A DNA stretch of 64,000 bases from Pseudomonas oryzihabitans (GCF_006384975.1 NZ_CP021645.1:1330001-1394000); one strand, 5' to 3'. Positions 21,254 to 30,570 are shown, counted from the first letter of the stretch. Translations and numbers: made by a program. Notes: generated by a model not told the origin, from the letters alone.

Positions 21254-21898
21254 TCAAGCGCTGGGAAACATCCAGGGACTGCTCTGGCGATAGCGGGTTT
21301 CGAAGCTGGCGATGGCGTCGGCATCCTGCAGGGTCAGGCCGATGTCGTCCAGGCCGTTGAGCAGGCAGTGCTTGCGGAAGGCATCGATCTCGAAGGGCAG
21401 CGCGACACCGTCGGGACGGCGCACGGTCTGACTTTCGAGGTCGACCACCAGCTGGTAACCCTCGTTGGCCTCGACCTGGCGGAACAGCTCGTCGACGTCC
21501 GCATCGCTGAGGATGATCGGCAGCAGGCCGTTCTTGAAGCTGTTGTTGAAGAAGATGTCGGCGAAGCTGGGGGCGATCACCGAGCGGAAGCCGTAGCCAT
21601 CCAGGGCCCAGGGCGCGTGCTCACGACTGGAGCCGCAGCCGAAGTTCTCGCGGGCCAGGAGGATGCTGGCGCCCGCATAGCGCGGCTGGTTGAGCACGAA
21701 CTCGGGGTTGAGCGGCCGCTTGCTGTTGTCCTGGCCGGGCTGGCCGACATCCAGGTAGCGCCACTCGTCGAACAGGTTGGGGCCGAAACCGGTCCGCTTG
21801 ATCGACTTGAGGAATTGCTTGGGAATGATCTGATCGGTATCGACGTTGGCGCGATCCAGGGGCGCGACCAAACCGGTGTGCTGGGTGAAGGCTTGCAT
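21254..21898 (-). CDS. leuD: 3-isopropylmalate dehydratase small subunit
   Basis: This 214-residue protein is the swivel domain that pairs with LeuC to isomerise 2- to 3-isopropylmalate. [14 protein letters not shown] near the start and [14 protein letters not shown] are the family marks. It lies 11 bp downstream of leuC, so the two subunits are co-translated. Confidence 0.97.
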   Translation of the reverse strand: MQAFTQHTGLVAPLDRANVDTDQIIPKQFLKSIKRTGFGPNLFDEWRYLDVGQPGQDNSKRPLNPEFVLNQPRYAGASILLARENFGCGSSREHAPWALDGYGFRSVIAPSFADIFFNNSFKNGLLPIILSDADVDELFRQVEANEGYQLVVDLESQTVRRPDGVALPFEIDAFRKHCLLNGLDDIGLTLQDADAIASFETRYRQSSPWMFPSA

Positions 21899-21909
21899 GA
21901 TCAGGCTCC

Positions 21910-23334
21910 TCAGGCGTTGGCGAAGTCACGGACGTCGACGAAACGACCGGCGATGGCGGCAGCGGCGGCCATCGCCGGGCTCACCAGGTGGGTACGGCCA
22001 CCGGCGCCCTGACGGCCTTCGAAGTTGCGGTTGGAGGTGGAGGCGCAGTGCTCGCCACTTTCCAGGCGGTCGGCATTCATCGCCAGGCACATGGAGCAGC
22101 CCGGCTCACGCCACTCGAAACCGGCTTCGATGAATACCTTGTCCAGCCCTTCACGCTCGGCCTGGGCCTTGACCAGGCCGGAGCCCGGCACCACCAGCGC
22201 CTGCTTGAGGGTCGCGGCGACCTTGCGACCCTTGGCCACGGCGGCGGCGGCGCGCAGGTCTTCGATACGGGAGTTGGTGCAGGAGCCGATGAAGACGCGA
22301 TCCAGCACGATGTCGGTGATCGGCTGGTTGGCCTTGAGACCCATGTATTTCAGGGCGCGCTCGATGGAACCACGCTTGACCGGATCGGCTTCGCGGGTCG
22401 GGTCCGGCACCTGCTGGTCGACGGCCAGGACCATCTCGGGCGAGGTGCCCCAGCTGACCTGCGGCTTGATCTGGGCGGCGTCGAGTTCGACGACGGTATC
22501 GAAGTGGGCGTCGGCGTCGGACACCAGGCCGCGCCACTCGGCCACGGCGGCCTCCCAGACGGCACCGGTGGGGGCGAAGGGACGCCCCTCGACATAGTCG
22601 ATGGTGGTCTGGTCCACGGCAACCATGCCGACCCGGGCACCGGCCTCGATGGACATGTTGCAGATGGTCATGCGGCCTTCCATGGACAGGGCGCGGATGG
22701 CGCTGCCGGCGAATTCGATGGCATGGCCGTTACCGCCGGCGGTGCCGATCTTGCCGATGATGGCGAGGACGATGTCCTTGGCGGTGACGCCGAAGGGCAA
22801 TTCACCCTCCACCTTCACCAACATGTTCTTCATCTTCTTGGCCACCAGGCACTGGGTGGCGAGCACGTGCTCGACCTCGGAGGTGCCGATGCCATGGGCC
22901 AGCGCGGCGAAGGCGCCGTTGGTGGAGGTGTGGGAGTCGCCGCAGACCACGGTCATGCCCGGCAGGACAGCGCCCTGCTCCGGGCCGATCACGTGGACGA
23001 TGCCCTGGCGCACGTCGTTCATCTTGAACTGGGTGATGCCGAAGTCGTCGCAGTTCTCGTCCAGGGTCTTGACCTGGATGCGCGAGGTCTCGTCCTTGAT
23101 GGAGTCGAGGCCTTCCTTGCGATCGGGCGTGGTGGGCACGTTGTGGTCGAGGGTCGCGAGGTTGGCGTCCAGGCGCCAGGGCTTGCGGCCGGCCAGACGC
23201 AGGCCTTCGAAGGCCTGGGGCGAGGTCACTTCGTGGATGATGTGGCGGTCGATGTAGAGCAGCGCGGAACCGTCGTCGCGCTGCTTGACCAGGTGCATAT
23301 CCCAGAGTTTGTCGTAGAGCGTCTTGCCAGCCAT
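21910..23334 (-). CDS. leuC: 3-isopropylmalate dehydratase large subunit
   Basis: A 474-residue aconitase-family subunit with a [4Fe-4S] cluster. Cluster cysteines are seen in [11 protein letters not shown] and in [22 protein letters not shown] sequence ([18 protein letters not shown]) is conserved. The start [12 protein letters not shown] at 23334 has GAGGAA upstream; the extra frame before it is not conserved-looking. It heads the leuC-leuD-methyltransferase-leuB run and is divergent from a LysR regulator. Confidence 0.97.
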   Translation of the reverse strand: MAGKTLYDKLWDMHLVKQRDDGSALLYIDRHIIHEVTSPQAFEGLRLAGRKPWRLDANLATLDHNVPTTPDRKEGLDSIKDETSRIQVKTLDENCDDFGITQFKMNDVRQGIVHVIGPEQGAVLPGMTVVCGDSHTSTNGAFAALAHGIGTSEVEHVLATQCLVAKKMKNMLVKVEGELPFGVTAKDIVLAIIGKIGTAGGNGHAIEFAGSAIRALSMEGRMTICNMSIEAGARVGMVAVDQTTIDYVEGRPFAPTGAVWEAAVAEWRGLVSDADAHFDTVVELDAAQIKPQVSWGTSPEMVLAVDQQVPDPTREADPVKRGSIERALKYMGLKANQPITDIVLDRVFIGSCTNSRIEDLRAAAAVAKGRKVAATLKQALVVPGSGLVKAQAEREGLDKVFIEAGFEWREPGCSMCLAMNADRLESGEHCASTSNRNFEGRQGAGGRTHLVSPAMAAAAAIAGRFVDVRDFANA

Positions 23335-23421
23335 GGATCGATTCCTCATCAGGCGTGGAGCGGCACGGGCCTTTGGCATGCCCTTGGTGCTTGTGGGGTC
23401 AAAGATACCGCGCTAGGCTCG

Positions 23422-23447
23422 CATGAAACAAATTCATCTTTTTCATG
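23422..23447. promoter_or_regulatory. Inverted repeat between leuC and the LysR gene
   Basis: CATGAAA and TTTCATG are perfect seven-base arms 12 bp apart, placed in the 142-bp gap between the divergent starts. LysR proteins commonly bind such dyads (T-N11-A type) beside their own gene, so this is a candidate operator for the regulator at 23477. Confidence 0.5.
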
Positions 23448-23476
23448 AAGCGCATAACCAACAGGAATTCGAAGTC

Positions 23477-24352
23477 GTGGACCTCGCCAATCTGAATGCT
23501 TTCGTCGCCGTGGCCGAAACGGGCGGCTTCTCCGACGCTGGCGAGCGCCTGCACCTGACCCAGCCGGCGGTGAGCAAGCGCATCGCCGCCCTGGAACAGC
23601 AACTCGACCTGCGCCTGTTCGATCGCATCGGCCGCGAGGTCAGCCTTACCGAGGCCGGCCGCGCCCTGCTCCCCCGCGCCTATCAGATTCTAGGCGTGAT
23701 CGATGACACTCGCCGTGCCCTGACCAATCTCAATGGTGCCATCGGCGGCCGCCTGACACTGGCGACCAGTCATCATATCGGTCTGCATCGACTACCACCG
23801 ATCCTCAGACGCTTCACCCGGGAGTATCCGGAAGTGGCGCTGGACATCCGCTTTCTCGACTCGGAAGCGGCCTACGACGAGATCCTGCATGGCCGGGTGG
23901 AACTCGCGATCATCACCCTGGCGCCCCAGACCGCGGCGCCCATCCGGGCGGTGCCGGTGTGGGACGATCCGCTGGATTTCGTGGCGGCGCCCGAGCATCC
24001 GCTAGCGAACCAGGAACAGGTCACCCTGGCCGATGTGGCCAGGCATCCGGCGGTGTTTCCCGGCGGCAATACCTTTACCCGGTTGATCGTCCATGGCCTG
24101 TTCGATGCCCAGGGGCTAACGCCCAATATCGCCATGAGCACCAACTATCTGGAAACCATCAAGATGCTGGTGTCCATCGGACTGGCCTGGAGCGTGCTGC
24201 CGCGTACCCTGCTGGATGACCAGGTACGCCGGCTGCCGCTGGCGGGTATCCAGCTGCAACGGCGGCTGGGGTACATCCTGCATACCGAGCGCACCCATTC
24301 GAATGCGGCCCAGGCGTTCATGGGGTTGCTGGATGAGGTGGAGCGGGAGTAG
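23477..24352 (+). CDS. LysR-family transcriptional regulator
   Basis: This 291-residue regulator has an N-terminal winged helix (LNAFVAVAETGGFSDAGERL, TQPAVSKRIAALEQQL) and a substrate-binding domain with two lobes. The GTG at 23477 was chosen: it has AGGA ten bases upstream and gives the normal LysR start MDLANLNAF. The upstream ATG adds 18 residues that overlap the operator-like dyad. It is divergent from leuC, as in P. aeruginosa, so control of leuCD by a leucine-pathway intermediate is likely but not shown. Confidence 0.93.
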   Translation: MDLANLNAFVAVAETGGFSDAGERLHLTQPAVSKRIAALEQQLDLRLFDRIGREVSLTEAGRALLPRAYQILGVIDDTRRALTNLNGAIGGRLTLATSHHIGLHRLPPILRRFTREYPEVALDIRFLDSEAAYDEILHGRVELAIITLAPQTAAPIRAVPVWDDPLDFVAAPEHPLANQEQVTLADVARHPAVFPGGNTFTRLIVHGLFDAQGLTPNIAMSTNYLETIKMLVSIGLAWSVLPRTLLDDQVRRLPLAGIQLQRRLGYILHTERTHSNAAQAFMGLLDEVERE

Positions 24353-24382
24353 CGAAAGATGGTCGATGGCCGCGAGCAAACG

Positions 24383-24479
24383 TAGCGTGGAAAACGGCGC
24401 AGCCTTTTCCACCGGTGAGTTCATGATGAGGGGCGCCCTCACCCCAACCCTCTCCCAAAGGGAGAGGGGGCAATCCGAG
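24383..24479. repeat. Dispersed intergenic repeat, copy 1
   Basis: The segment opens with CGTAGCGTGGAAAACGGCGC and includes AGCCTTTTCC and a CCCTCTCCC/GGGAGAGGGG hairpin. It recurs with about 80 percent identity by eye at 39571-39670. It directly precedes a GTAGGTTGGG element here, and is enclosed by two at the other site. Confidence 0.8.
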
Positions 24480-24498
24480 TAGGCGTTCAGCTTTTCAG

Positions 24499-24595
24499 CC
24501 GTAGGTTGGGCTGAAATGGCTTTATCGTCGAAGCCCAACAGTGCGGGGTCGGCTTGGGCAGCGTTGGGCTTCGCTGCGCTCCACCCAACCTACGG
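24499..24595. repeat. GTAGGTTGGG inverted-repeat element, copy A
   Basis: A 97-bp element bounded by perfect 12-bp inverted ends, CCGTAGGTTGGG and CCCAACCTACGG, with inner GAAGCCCAAC and GTTGGGCTTC arms. The same family occurs at 31549-31640 and 39518-39740. It lies between the LysR gene and the DUF1289 gene. Confidence 0.85.
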
Positions 24596-24611
24596 TGATG
24601 GCGGAATCGAC

Positions 24612-24785
24612 TCAGCCCTTCTTGAGCTTCTTCAGGCGCTTCCTGGACTTGTCGATGACTTCCTTGCGCTCGCGGTCCTTCATCTCCTTCCATCCTTTGA
24701 TCTCGGCGCGTTTGCGGCCACATCCCTGGCAGACTTCGTCTTTGATCTTGCATTGGCTGATGCAGGGACTTTCGACCTTACCCAC
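24612..24785 (-). CDS. Small DUF1289-family Cys-rich protein
   Basis: This 57-residue basic protein has four cysteines in the DUF1289 pattern: CISQC (Cys8, Cys12), then Cys19 and Cys22 in VCQGCGR, followed by IKGWKEM. The C-terminus is very Lys-rich. It probably binds a metal; the function of the family is unknown. The GTG at 24785 has GAGG upstream and removes an N-terminal extension that would be coded by the oprB terminator. It follows oprB but lies beyond that terminator. Confidence 0.82.
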   Translation of the reverse strand: MGKVESPCISQCKIKDEVCQGCGRKRAEIKGWKEMKDRERKEVIDKSRKRLKKLKKG

Positions 24786-24800
24786 GGCAACCTCGGAAAT

Positions 24801-24836
24801 GAAAAAGGCCCTGCAGTATAACGACTGCAGGGCCTT
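24801..24836 (-). terminator. Rho-independent terminator after oprB
   Basis: Perfect 12-base arms AAGGCCCTGCAG / CTGCAGGGCCTT flank an eight-base loop and run into TTTTTC on the minus strand. It lies 41 bp after the oprB stop. Confidence 0.9.
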
Positions 24837-24877
24837 GGCCAGCGCCATCCGGCTGGAGGGCGGGCTATGGGGGCGAT

Positions 24878-26278
24878 TTAAAAGACTGCTTGAACCTTCA
24901 GGCCACCCACCACGGCATTGTCGACCTCACGGACACCACCCGGATTCTTGATGTACTGCAGGTTGGGGCGCAGGGTCAGCCAGTTGGTGACGTGGACGCC
25001 GTAATAGATCTCGGCGTCGTACTCGTTGTGCTGCAGCGGCGTGAAGGCCGGATCGTCATAGTCGGTGGCACCGGCGGCCTGGTTGAGGGCGCGCTGGTTG
25101 TCGCGGAAGTCGCTGTTGGTGCTGATGCGCGCGACGCCGAAGCCGATGTCATCCTTGGGACGACCGTCGAAGGGGCCCTTGTACACCAGGCCGGCCTGCA
25201 CGTAGTTGCTGACCTTGTTGACGTCCTTGGCATGGGCGGTGAAGTTGGCGAACACCGACAGACCACGGCTCGGGTCGCCGTTGTGGGCGGTCACCTGCTG
25301 GCGAGCCACGATCCAGTAGCCATGCTTGCTGGAATGTTCCTTGTAGGGCAGACCGGTGAGGGCAGCGGAATTGCCGTTGACGTCTTCGTAGACGTCGTCG
25401 GCCTTGGCGGTGCTGTAGTAGTAGCCAACGCGGTATTCGCCCGGCAGGCCATTGACCTTGGGCGACCAGACCATCTCCACCGGCAGGACCGCACCCTTGG
25501 TGCCGCTGCCATTGAGCTTGAAGCCGTTGCCGGTCTCCAGCAGCGAGGGGTTCTGCTCGTAGGCACCGACCTGCACGAACAACTCGGGGGTCAGGCTGTA
25601 TTTGACGCGCAGGGCCCACTGGCTGACCGGCCAGTTGTACCAGACGCCTTCCCAGTTACCGACCTGGGAGCCGCAGAACGCCAGGTTCTGGAAGTCGCAC
25701 TCGAAGGAGTTGAAGTCCTCGCCTTCGCCGAAACGACCGGCCTTGATGTCCAGACGGCCATCGAAGAAGCCCTTGGACAGCCACAGCTGGGTCAGACGCC
25801 AGGTCTGGCCGCGGCCATAGACTTCCTGCACCGAGGAGTAGCCGCCGACGCGCGGATCGGTGATGCGGTCGTCGGTCAGGTTGCGACCGTCACGGGAGGT
25901 GATGGCGAGCTTGAACACCGAGTTCTCCCAGCCGGCGATCTTGTTCATGTCGCCCCACAGGCCGAACATGTACTGGGAGCTCCAGCGACCGGTGCGATCG
26001 TCATCGTAGCCGCCGCGCAGATTGGTAGCGCCCTCGCCCACGTATTCGAGCTTGATGTCCCAACCCTTGTCGCGCAGGTCCTTGCGCACGCCACCCCAGT
26101 CGCCGGTCATGGTGTTGCCCAGCGGCTGGAAGGCAGCCTCGGTGTTGTTCACCCCGCTGAAGTTGCCACCCGGGTTGGCCTGGGGTGCGGCGTGGACGGT
26201 ACCGGCCACCGCCAGGGCGAGCGCGGAGACCAGGGGCAGTGCGATACCCCAACGATTCTTGAGCTTCTGACTGTTCAT
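24878..26278 (-). CDS. oprB: Carbohydrate-selective porin OprB
   Basis: This 466-residue outer-membrane beta-barrel porin lets glucose and other sugars into the periplasm. A signal peptide ends around AVAGTVHAAPQ. TMTGDWGGVRKDLRDKGWDI is the family start, many alternating aromatic strands follow, and the protein ends in a terminal Phe (LKVQAVF), as barrel proteins do. Two Cys residues (FECDFQNLAFCGSQ) are typical of OprB. AAGGGAT precedes the start. It is the last gene of the sugar-transport run, separated by 62 bp from the AGE-family gene. Confidence 0.95.
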   Translation of the reverse strand: MNSQKLKNRWGIALPLVSALALAVAGTVHAAPQANPGGNFSGVNNTEAAFQPLGNTMTGDWGGVRKDLRDKGWDIKLEYVGEGATNLRGGYDDDRTGRWSSQYMFGLWGDMNKIAGWENSVFKLAITSRDGRNLTDDRITDPRVGGYSSVQEVYGRGQTWRLTQLWLSKGFFDGRLDIKAGRFGEGEDFNSFECDFQNLAFCGSQVGNWEGVWYNWPVSQWALRVKYSLTPELFVQVGAYEQNPSLLETGNGFKLNGSGTKGAVLPVEMVWSPKVNGLPGEYRVGYYYSTAKADDVYEDVNGNSAALTGLPYKEHSSKHGYWIVARQQVTAHNGDPSRGLSVFANFTAHAKDVNKVSNYVQAGLVYKGPFDGRPKDDIGFGVARISTNSDFRDNQRALNQAAGATDYDDPAFTPLQHNEYDAEIYYGVHVTNWLTLRPNLQYIKNPGGVREVDNAVVGGLKVQAVF

Positions 26279-26340
26279 TACTGAGATCCCTTTTTATAGA
26301 AGTGTTGACACCCAGGGCCCGAAACCCGCGTCTCTAATAC

Positions 26341-27552
26341 TTACGGCAGGACGTTGAGGACTTCGTAACAGGCACCCATGGTGTGGTAGTCGACCTTGCC
26401 GGCCGGACTCTTGTCGTCGGAGTACTTGTGGTTCCGACGGTCGAGCAGGCGCCACCACGCGCCGTGCTCGTGATCGATGAAATGCTCCCAGCTGTAGCGC
26501 CAGAGCGCTTCATAGTGTTGCCAGTAACGGTCGTCGCCGCTGCGGTCGGCCAGCAGCGCCGCGGCGGCCAGGGCCTCGGCCTGGACCCAGAAGTACTTGT
26601 CCGGATCGCAGGGCGAGCCATCCGGGGCGAAGCCGTAGTAGAGACCGCCGTGCTCGGCGTCCCAGCTCAGGCGCCAGGAGATGTCGAACAGCGCCTTGGC
26701 CCGCGGCAGCAGCCAGGGCTGGGGGCGATGGCGTTCGAGTATCAGCAGCAGCTTGGCCCATTCGATCTGGTGCCCCGGCTGGAACCCCCAGGGGCGGAAC
26801 AGGTTGGCCGGGTCGTCGCGGTTGTAGTCCCAGTCGATGGACCAGTCGCTGTGGTAGTGCTCCCAGATCAGGCCGCCGGGGACCTGATCGGCCACCCCAC
26901 CCTGCCCCTGGGTCAGCGCTGCCTGGCGCTGGGTCATGTTGCGCGCCAGGGTCTCGGCGCGATCCAGGTAGCGCACCTCGCCGCTGGCCTCGAAGGCGGC
27001 CAGCAGAGCTTCACAGGCGTGCATGTTGGCGTTCTGGCCGCGGTACGGCGAGACGGTCTGCCAGTCGGCGCTGATCTCGTCGACATAGAGGCCATCGGCT
27101 TCGCGCCAGAAATGAGTTTCCAGGGATTCCCAGGCTTCGCAGAGCCAGCCACGTGCCTCTTCGATACCCGCCTGGAGACCGTGGGCATAGGCCAACACCA
27201 CGAAGGCCAGGCCGTAGCAATGGTTGGTGCCATCCACCACGGTGTCGCCATCGAGCAGCCAGGCATAGCCGCCGTTGGCCTGGCGATGCCGCTCGCGCAG
27301 GTATCTCAGGCCATGGCGGGTCGCGTCGAGAAAGGCCGGATCGCCATAGTGCCGATAGGCCATGGCGAAATCGAAGACGAAGCGGGTGCTGGAGACCAGA
27401 TGGCGGGTCTGGCGGTCGTAGATCGTGCCGTCGTCCTTGAAGAAGTGATAGAAGCCGCCTTGCGGATCGACACAGCGGGGGTGATAGAACGCCAGCGTCT
27501 GGCGGACGTGCTCCAGCAGGGTGTCGCGACGACGAAAATCGGGGAAGTCCAT
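26341..27552 (-). CDS. AGE-family sugar epimerase/isomerase, possible D-mannose isomerase
   Basis: A 403-residue cytoplasmic enzyme of the N-acylglucosamine 2-epimerase superfamily, an (alpha/alpha)6 barrel. Recognisable parts are STRFVFDFAMAYRHYGD, HCYGLAFVVLAYAHGLQAG, NANMHACEALLAAFEASG and GHQIEWAKLLLILER, which supply the histidines and aromatic residues of the active site. Members include mannose isomerase (mannose to fructose), cellobiose epimerase and GlcNAc epimerase. The fructokinase-like gene immediately upstream in the same operon favours mannose-to-fructose isomerisation; this is inference. A ribosome site AAGGAAA and an upstream AACAACAA motif are present. Confidence 0.85.
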   Translation of the reverse strand: MDFPDFRRRDTLLEHVRQTLAFYHPRCVDPQGGFYHFFKDDGTIYDRQTRHLVSSTRFVFDFAMAYRHYGDPAFLDATRHGLRYLRERHRQANGGYAWLLDGDTVVDGTNHCYGLAFVVLAYAHGLQAGIEEARGWLCEAWESLETHFWREADGLYVDEISADWQTVSPYRGQNANMHACEALLAAFEASGEVRYLDRAETLARNMTQRQAALTQGQGGVADQVPGGLIWEHYHSDWSIDWDYNRDDPANLFRPWGFQPGHQIEWAKLLLILERHRPQPWLLPRAKALFDISWRLSWDAEHGGLYYGFAPDGSPCDPDKYFWVQAEALAAAALLADRSGDDRYWQHYEALWRYSWEHFIDHEHGAWWRLLDRRNHKYSDDKSPAGKVDYHTMGACYEVLNVLP

Positions 27553-27592
27553 CGGGTTTCCTTGGCGGCTATTGTTGTTGTGAGAAAGCGCT

Positions 27593-28498
27593 CTAGTGGG
27601 GGCTCACCTGCAGCAGGGCTTCGACGTCGGCCCGGGTCGGTGCATAGGCGCCAGCGTGGCGGCAGGACACGGAGGCGCTGGCGGCGGCGAATCTCAGGCG
27701 CTGCTGCAGATCGGTCAGACCCAAGAGGCCCGAGGCCAGCCAGCCGGCCATGCTGGCGTCGCCCGCCCCCACGGTGTCGATCACGTCCACGGCGATGGCG
27801 GCTTGCTGCCATTCACCGTCCGGGGTGTAGAGCACCAGGCCGTGTTCGCCGCGGGTGAAGAGGATGCGGGCCTGGGGATTGAGGGCGCGCAGTTCGTCCA
27901 GCGCGGCGCGCTCGTCCAGACCGGGATAGATCTGGCGGATGTCCTCGTCGGACAGTTTGATGTCGTCGGCCAGGCGCACCAGCTCGGGAAAGGTCTGCTG
28001 GCGATAGCGGTCGTCCATCAGGTTACGCCAGTTGGGATCGTAGCTCAGCCGCTTGCCGGCGGCCTTGGCCTGGCGCGCCAGGTCCAGCAGGGTGTCGGCC
28101 AGCGGATAGCGGGCCAGACTGATGCAGCTGAAATGACAGACTTCGGCGGCGTCCAGCCAGCCCGCGGGCAGCAGCGCCGGATCGAATTTCAGGTCGGCTT
28201 CACCGGCGAAGAAATAGCGCGGTGGACGACTGGACGGCACGATGGCCACCAGGGGATCGGCGGCGACGCGCTGTAAAAAGCGCCCGTCGAGCCCGGCGGT
28301 TTCCGATTGCCAGGCGATCTCGTCGCCCAGGCCGTCCTGGCTGATGGCGCCACCGAAGGCGCTTTCGACGCCGAGCCGGGCCAGCCCACGGGCCACATTC
28401 CAGGGGGCGCCGCCCGGGTAACCGCGCCATTCGCCAGGATTGCCCTGGACGATGTCGGTAAGGGCTTCGCCAAAGACCACGACTCGGGGTAGTGCCAT
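27593..28498 (-). CDS. PfkB-family carbohydrate kinase, fructokinase-like
   Basis: A 301-residue cytoplasmic ribokinase-fold kinase. The N-terminal substrate loop is GYPGGAPWNVARGLARLG, and PfkB signature 2 is DTVGAGDASMAGWLASGL near residue 245, holding the catalytic Asp. It most resembles fructokinases such as MtlZ of Pseudomonas mannitol operons. The start ATG at 28498 follows CAGGAG; the motif AACAAGAA covers the start site. A Cra-like palindrome lies about 100 bp upstream. Together with the AGE enzyme it would turn mannose into fructose 6-phosphate. Confidence 0.88.
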   Translation of the reverse strand: MALPRVVVFGEALTDIVQGNPGEWRGYPGGAPWNVARGLARLGVESAFGGAISQDGLGDEIAWQSETAGLDGRFLQRVAADPLVAIVPSSRPPRYFFAGEADLKFDPALLPAGWLDAAEVCHFSCISLARYPLADTLLDLARQAKAAGKRLSYDPNWRNLMDDRYRQQTFPELVRLADDIKLSDEDIRQIYPGLDERAALDELRALNPQARILFTRGEHGLVLYTPDGEWQQAAIAVDVIDTVGAGDASMAGWLASGLLGLTDLQQRLRFAAASASVSCRHAGAYAPTRADVEALLQVSPH

Positions 28499-28599
28499 TC
28501 TTGTTCTCCTGTCTGTCACGGCGGCCAGGGGGGCGTCCCCAGGCCTCTGGTAGGGCCGCGACCCGACGTCAGGCGCGGCGGCGGGCGGACCTTACCATT

Positions 28600-28615
28600 G
28601 CTGTAACGTTTCAGC
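28600..28615. promoter_or_regulatory. Cra/FruR-like operator upstream of the kinase gene
   Basis: GCTGTAACGTTTCAGC is a 16-bp palindrome around a central ACGT with one mismatched pair. It differs by one base from GCTGAAACGTTTCAGC, close to the known Cra (FruR) consensus. It lies in the 129-bp gap between the ABC ATPase stop and the PfkB kinase start. Any LacI-family regulator could bind such a site, so the name is tentative. Confidence 0.5.
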
Positions 28616-28627
28616 CATGAGCCACGT

Positions 28628-29728
28628 TCAAGAAAGTCGTCGACCACTCGCCGGGTCGAACAATACCGCCCGTCGCGGATCTATGCGCCAGAGCACCTGG
28701 TCGCCGGCGCGAGGGGCTTCGCCCGGCGCCACGCGGCAGCATACCTTGGTGCCGTTCCACTCCGCGTACAACAGGGTATCCGGCCCGGTCGGCTCGACCA
28801 CCTGGACCCGCGTCAGGATGCCTGGCACGGTGTTGTCCGCCGGGTGCGCAGACTGGATCTGTTCCGGGCGCACTCCAAGGATAGCCTCTCGGCCAGCCAG
28901 TGCCGGATCGAGTTCCGGCAATTCCACCTGGCTGTCACCGGTGTCGCCGGTCACCCGGGCGACCACCCTGCCCTCGCGGGCTTCCAGGCGCACCGGCACG
29001 AAATTCATCGGCGGCGAGCCGATGAAGCTGGCGACGAAGAGATTGGCCGGATCGTTATAGATCTCCTCGGGAGTGCCGAATTGCTGCACCTCGCCGTCCT
29101 TCATCACCGCCACCCGGTCGCCCAGGGTCATGGCTTCGATCTGGTCGTGGGTGACATAGACGGTGGTGGTCTGCAGCCGCTGGTGCATCAGCTTGATCTC
29201 GGTACGCATCTCCACCCGCAGCTTGGCATCGAGGTTGGAGAGCGGCTCGTCGAACAGATAGAGCTTGGGCCGCCGGGCCAGGGCGCGGCCCATGGCGACG
29301 CGCTGCTGCTGGCCGCCGGAGAGTTGCGCCGGCTTGCGCTCCAGCAAATGCTCGATCTGCAGGAGCTTGCTGACCCGCGCCACCTCGGCGTCGATCTGCT
29401 CCTTGGGCGTCTTGCGGATCTTCAGGCCGAAGGCGATGTTCTCGCGCACGGTCATGGTCGGGTAGAGGGCGTAGGACTGGAACACCATGGCGATGTCTCT
29501 GTCCTTGGGCTCGACCTGGGTAACGTCCTCGCCATCGAGGCAAATGGCGCCGCTGCTGATGTCTTCGAGGCCGGCGATGGCGTTCATGAGGGTGGACTTG
29601 CCGCAGCCGGAAGGCCCGACCAGGATGAGGAACTGGCCGGCGTCGATGCGGATGTCGATGCCCTTGAGGGCTTCCTGGGCGGCGTTGCCGTAGGTCTTGC
29701 GTACGCTTTTGAGTTCGAGAGCTGCCAT
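28628..29728 (-). CDS. Sugar ABC transporter ATP-binding protein (GltK/MalK-like)
   Basis: At 366 residues, this is the cytoplasmic ATPase of a CUT1 sugar importer. Walker A is GPSGCGKST at 38-46. [35 protein letters not shown] and [15 protein letters not shown] follow. A C-terminal TOBE/regulatory domain of about 130 residues ([11 protein letters not shown] onward, LGVRPEQI) fits UgpC/MalK. It is the fourth gene of the SBP-permease-permease-ATPase run, which matches the P. aeruginosa glucose transporter gltBFGK. Confidence 0.94.
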   Translation of the reverse strand: MAALELKSVRKTYGNAAQEALKGIDIRIDAGQFLILVGPSGCGKSTLMNAIAGLEDISSGAICLDGEDVTQVEPKDRDIAMVFQSYALYPTMTVRENIAFGLKIRKTPKEQIDAEVARVSKLLQIEHLLERKPAQLSGGQQQRVAMGRALARRPKLYLFDEPLSNLDAKLRVEMRTEIKLMHQRLQTTTVYVTHDQIEAMTLGDRVAVMKDGEVQQFGTPEEIYNDPANLFVASFIGSPPMNFVPVRLEAREGRVVARVTGDTGDSQVELPELDPALAGREAILGVRPEQIQSAHPADNTVPGILTRVQVVEPTGPDTLLYAEWNGTKVCCRVAPGEAPRAGDQVLWRIDPRRAVLFDPASGRRLS

Positions 29729-29739
29729 GGTGGCCTTCC

Positions 29740-30570
29740 TTATCCTTTGACCACGCCCGAGGTCAGGCCCCGGACGAAATATTTACCCGCGAAGATGTAG
29801 ACCAGCAGGGTCGGCAGCGCGGCGATCATGGCGGCGGCCATGTCGACGTTGTATTCCTTGGCACCGGTGCTGGTGTTGACCAGGTTGTTCAGGGCCACGG
29901 TGATGGGCTGCGACGAGCCGCTGGCGAACACCACGCCGAACAGGAAGTCGTTCCACACCTGGGTGAACTGCCAGATCAGGCTGACCATGACGATGGGCGT
30001 GGACAGCGGCAGCAGGATCTTGAAGAAGATGGTGAAGAAACCCGCGCCGTCCAGCCGCGCCGCCTTGATCAGGGCATCGGGGATACCGACGTAGTAGTTG
30101 CGGAAGAACAGCGTGGTGAAGGCCAGGCCATAGATCACGTGCACCAGCACCAGGCCGGCGGTGGTGTTGGCCAGGCCCAGCTGGCCGAGGGTGAAGGACA
30201 TCGGCAGCAGGATCACCTGGAAGGGAATGAAGCAGCCGAATAGCAACAGACTGAACAGCAGGTTCGAGCCGCGGAACTGCCACTTCGACAGGGCGTAGCC
30301 GTTGAGCGCGCCGATGAAGGTGGAGATCAGCACCGCCGGGACGGTGATCAGGAAGGAGTTCCAGAAGTAGCTGTGCACCACGTCCCAGGCCTTGAGCCAG
30401 CCGATCACCGTCCAGTCCAGCGGCAGGCTCAGCAGGTTGCCGGTGCGGACATCGTCCGGGGTCTTGAAGCTGGTCAGCAGCATCACCAGCAGCGGTACCA
30501 GATAGACCGCGCAGGCGATGATCAGGGTGGCGTGGATGGCCACGCGATTGACGTTCAGAGCCTTAGCCAT
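29740..30570 (-). CDS. Sugar ABC transporter permease (GltG-like)
   Basis: A 276-residue inner-membrane permease of the MalG type with six hydrophobic helices (for example ATLIIACAVYLVPLLVMLLTS at the N-terminus). The EAA loop near residue 180 reads YVGIPDALIKAARLDGAGFF. It is the second permease of the importer. Its start overlaps the end of the first permease gene by eight bases, which points to coupled synthesis. Confidence 0.93.
   Translation of the reverse strand: MAKALNVNRVAIHATLIIACAVYLVPLLVMLLTSFKTPDDVRTGNLLSLPLDWTVIGWLKAWDVVHSYFWNSFLITVPAVLISTFIGALNGYALSKWQFRGSNLLFSLLLFGCFIPFQVILLPMSFTLGQLGLANTTAGLVLVHVIYGLAFTTLFFRNYYVGIPDALIKAARLDGAGFFTIFFKILLPLSTPIVMVSLIWQFTQVWNDFLFGVVFASGSSQPITVALNNLVNTSTGAKEYNVDMAAAMIAALPTLLVYIFAGKYFVRGLTSGVVKG

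Noticed and set aside
21988..23448. 486-codon open frame on the plus strand
   Set aside because: Antisense shadow of leuC with no domain; the leuC frame has all Fe-S motifs.
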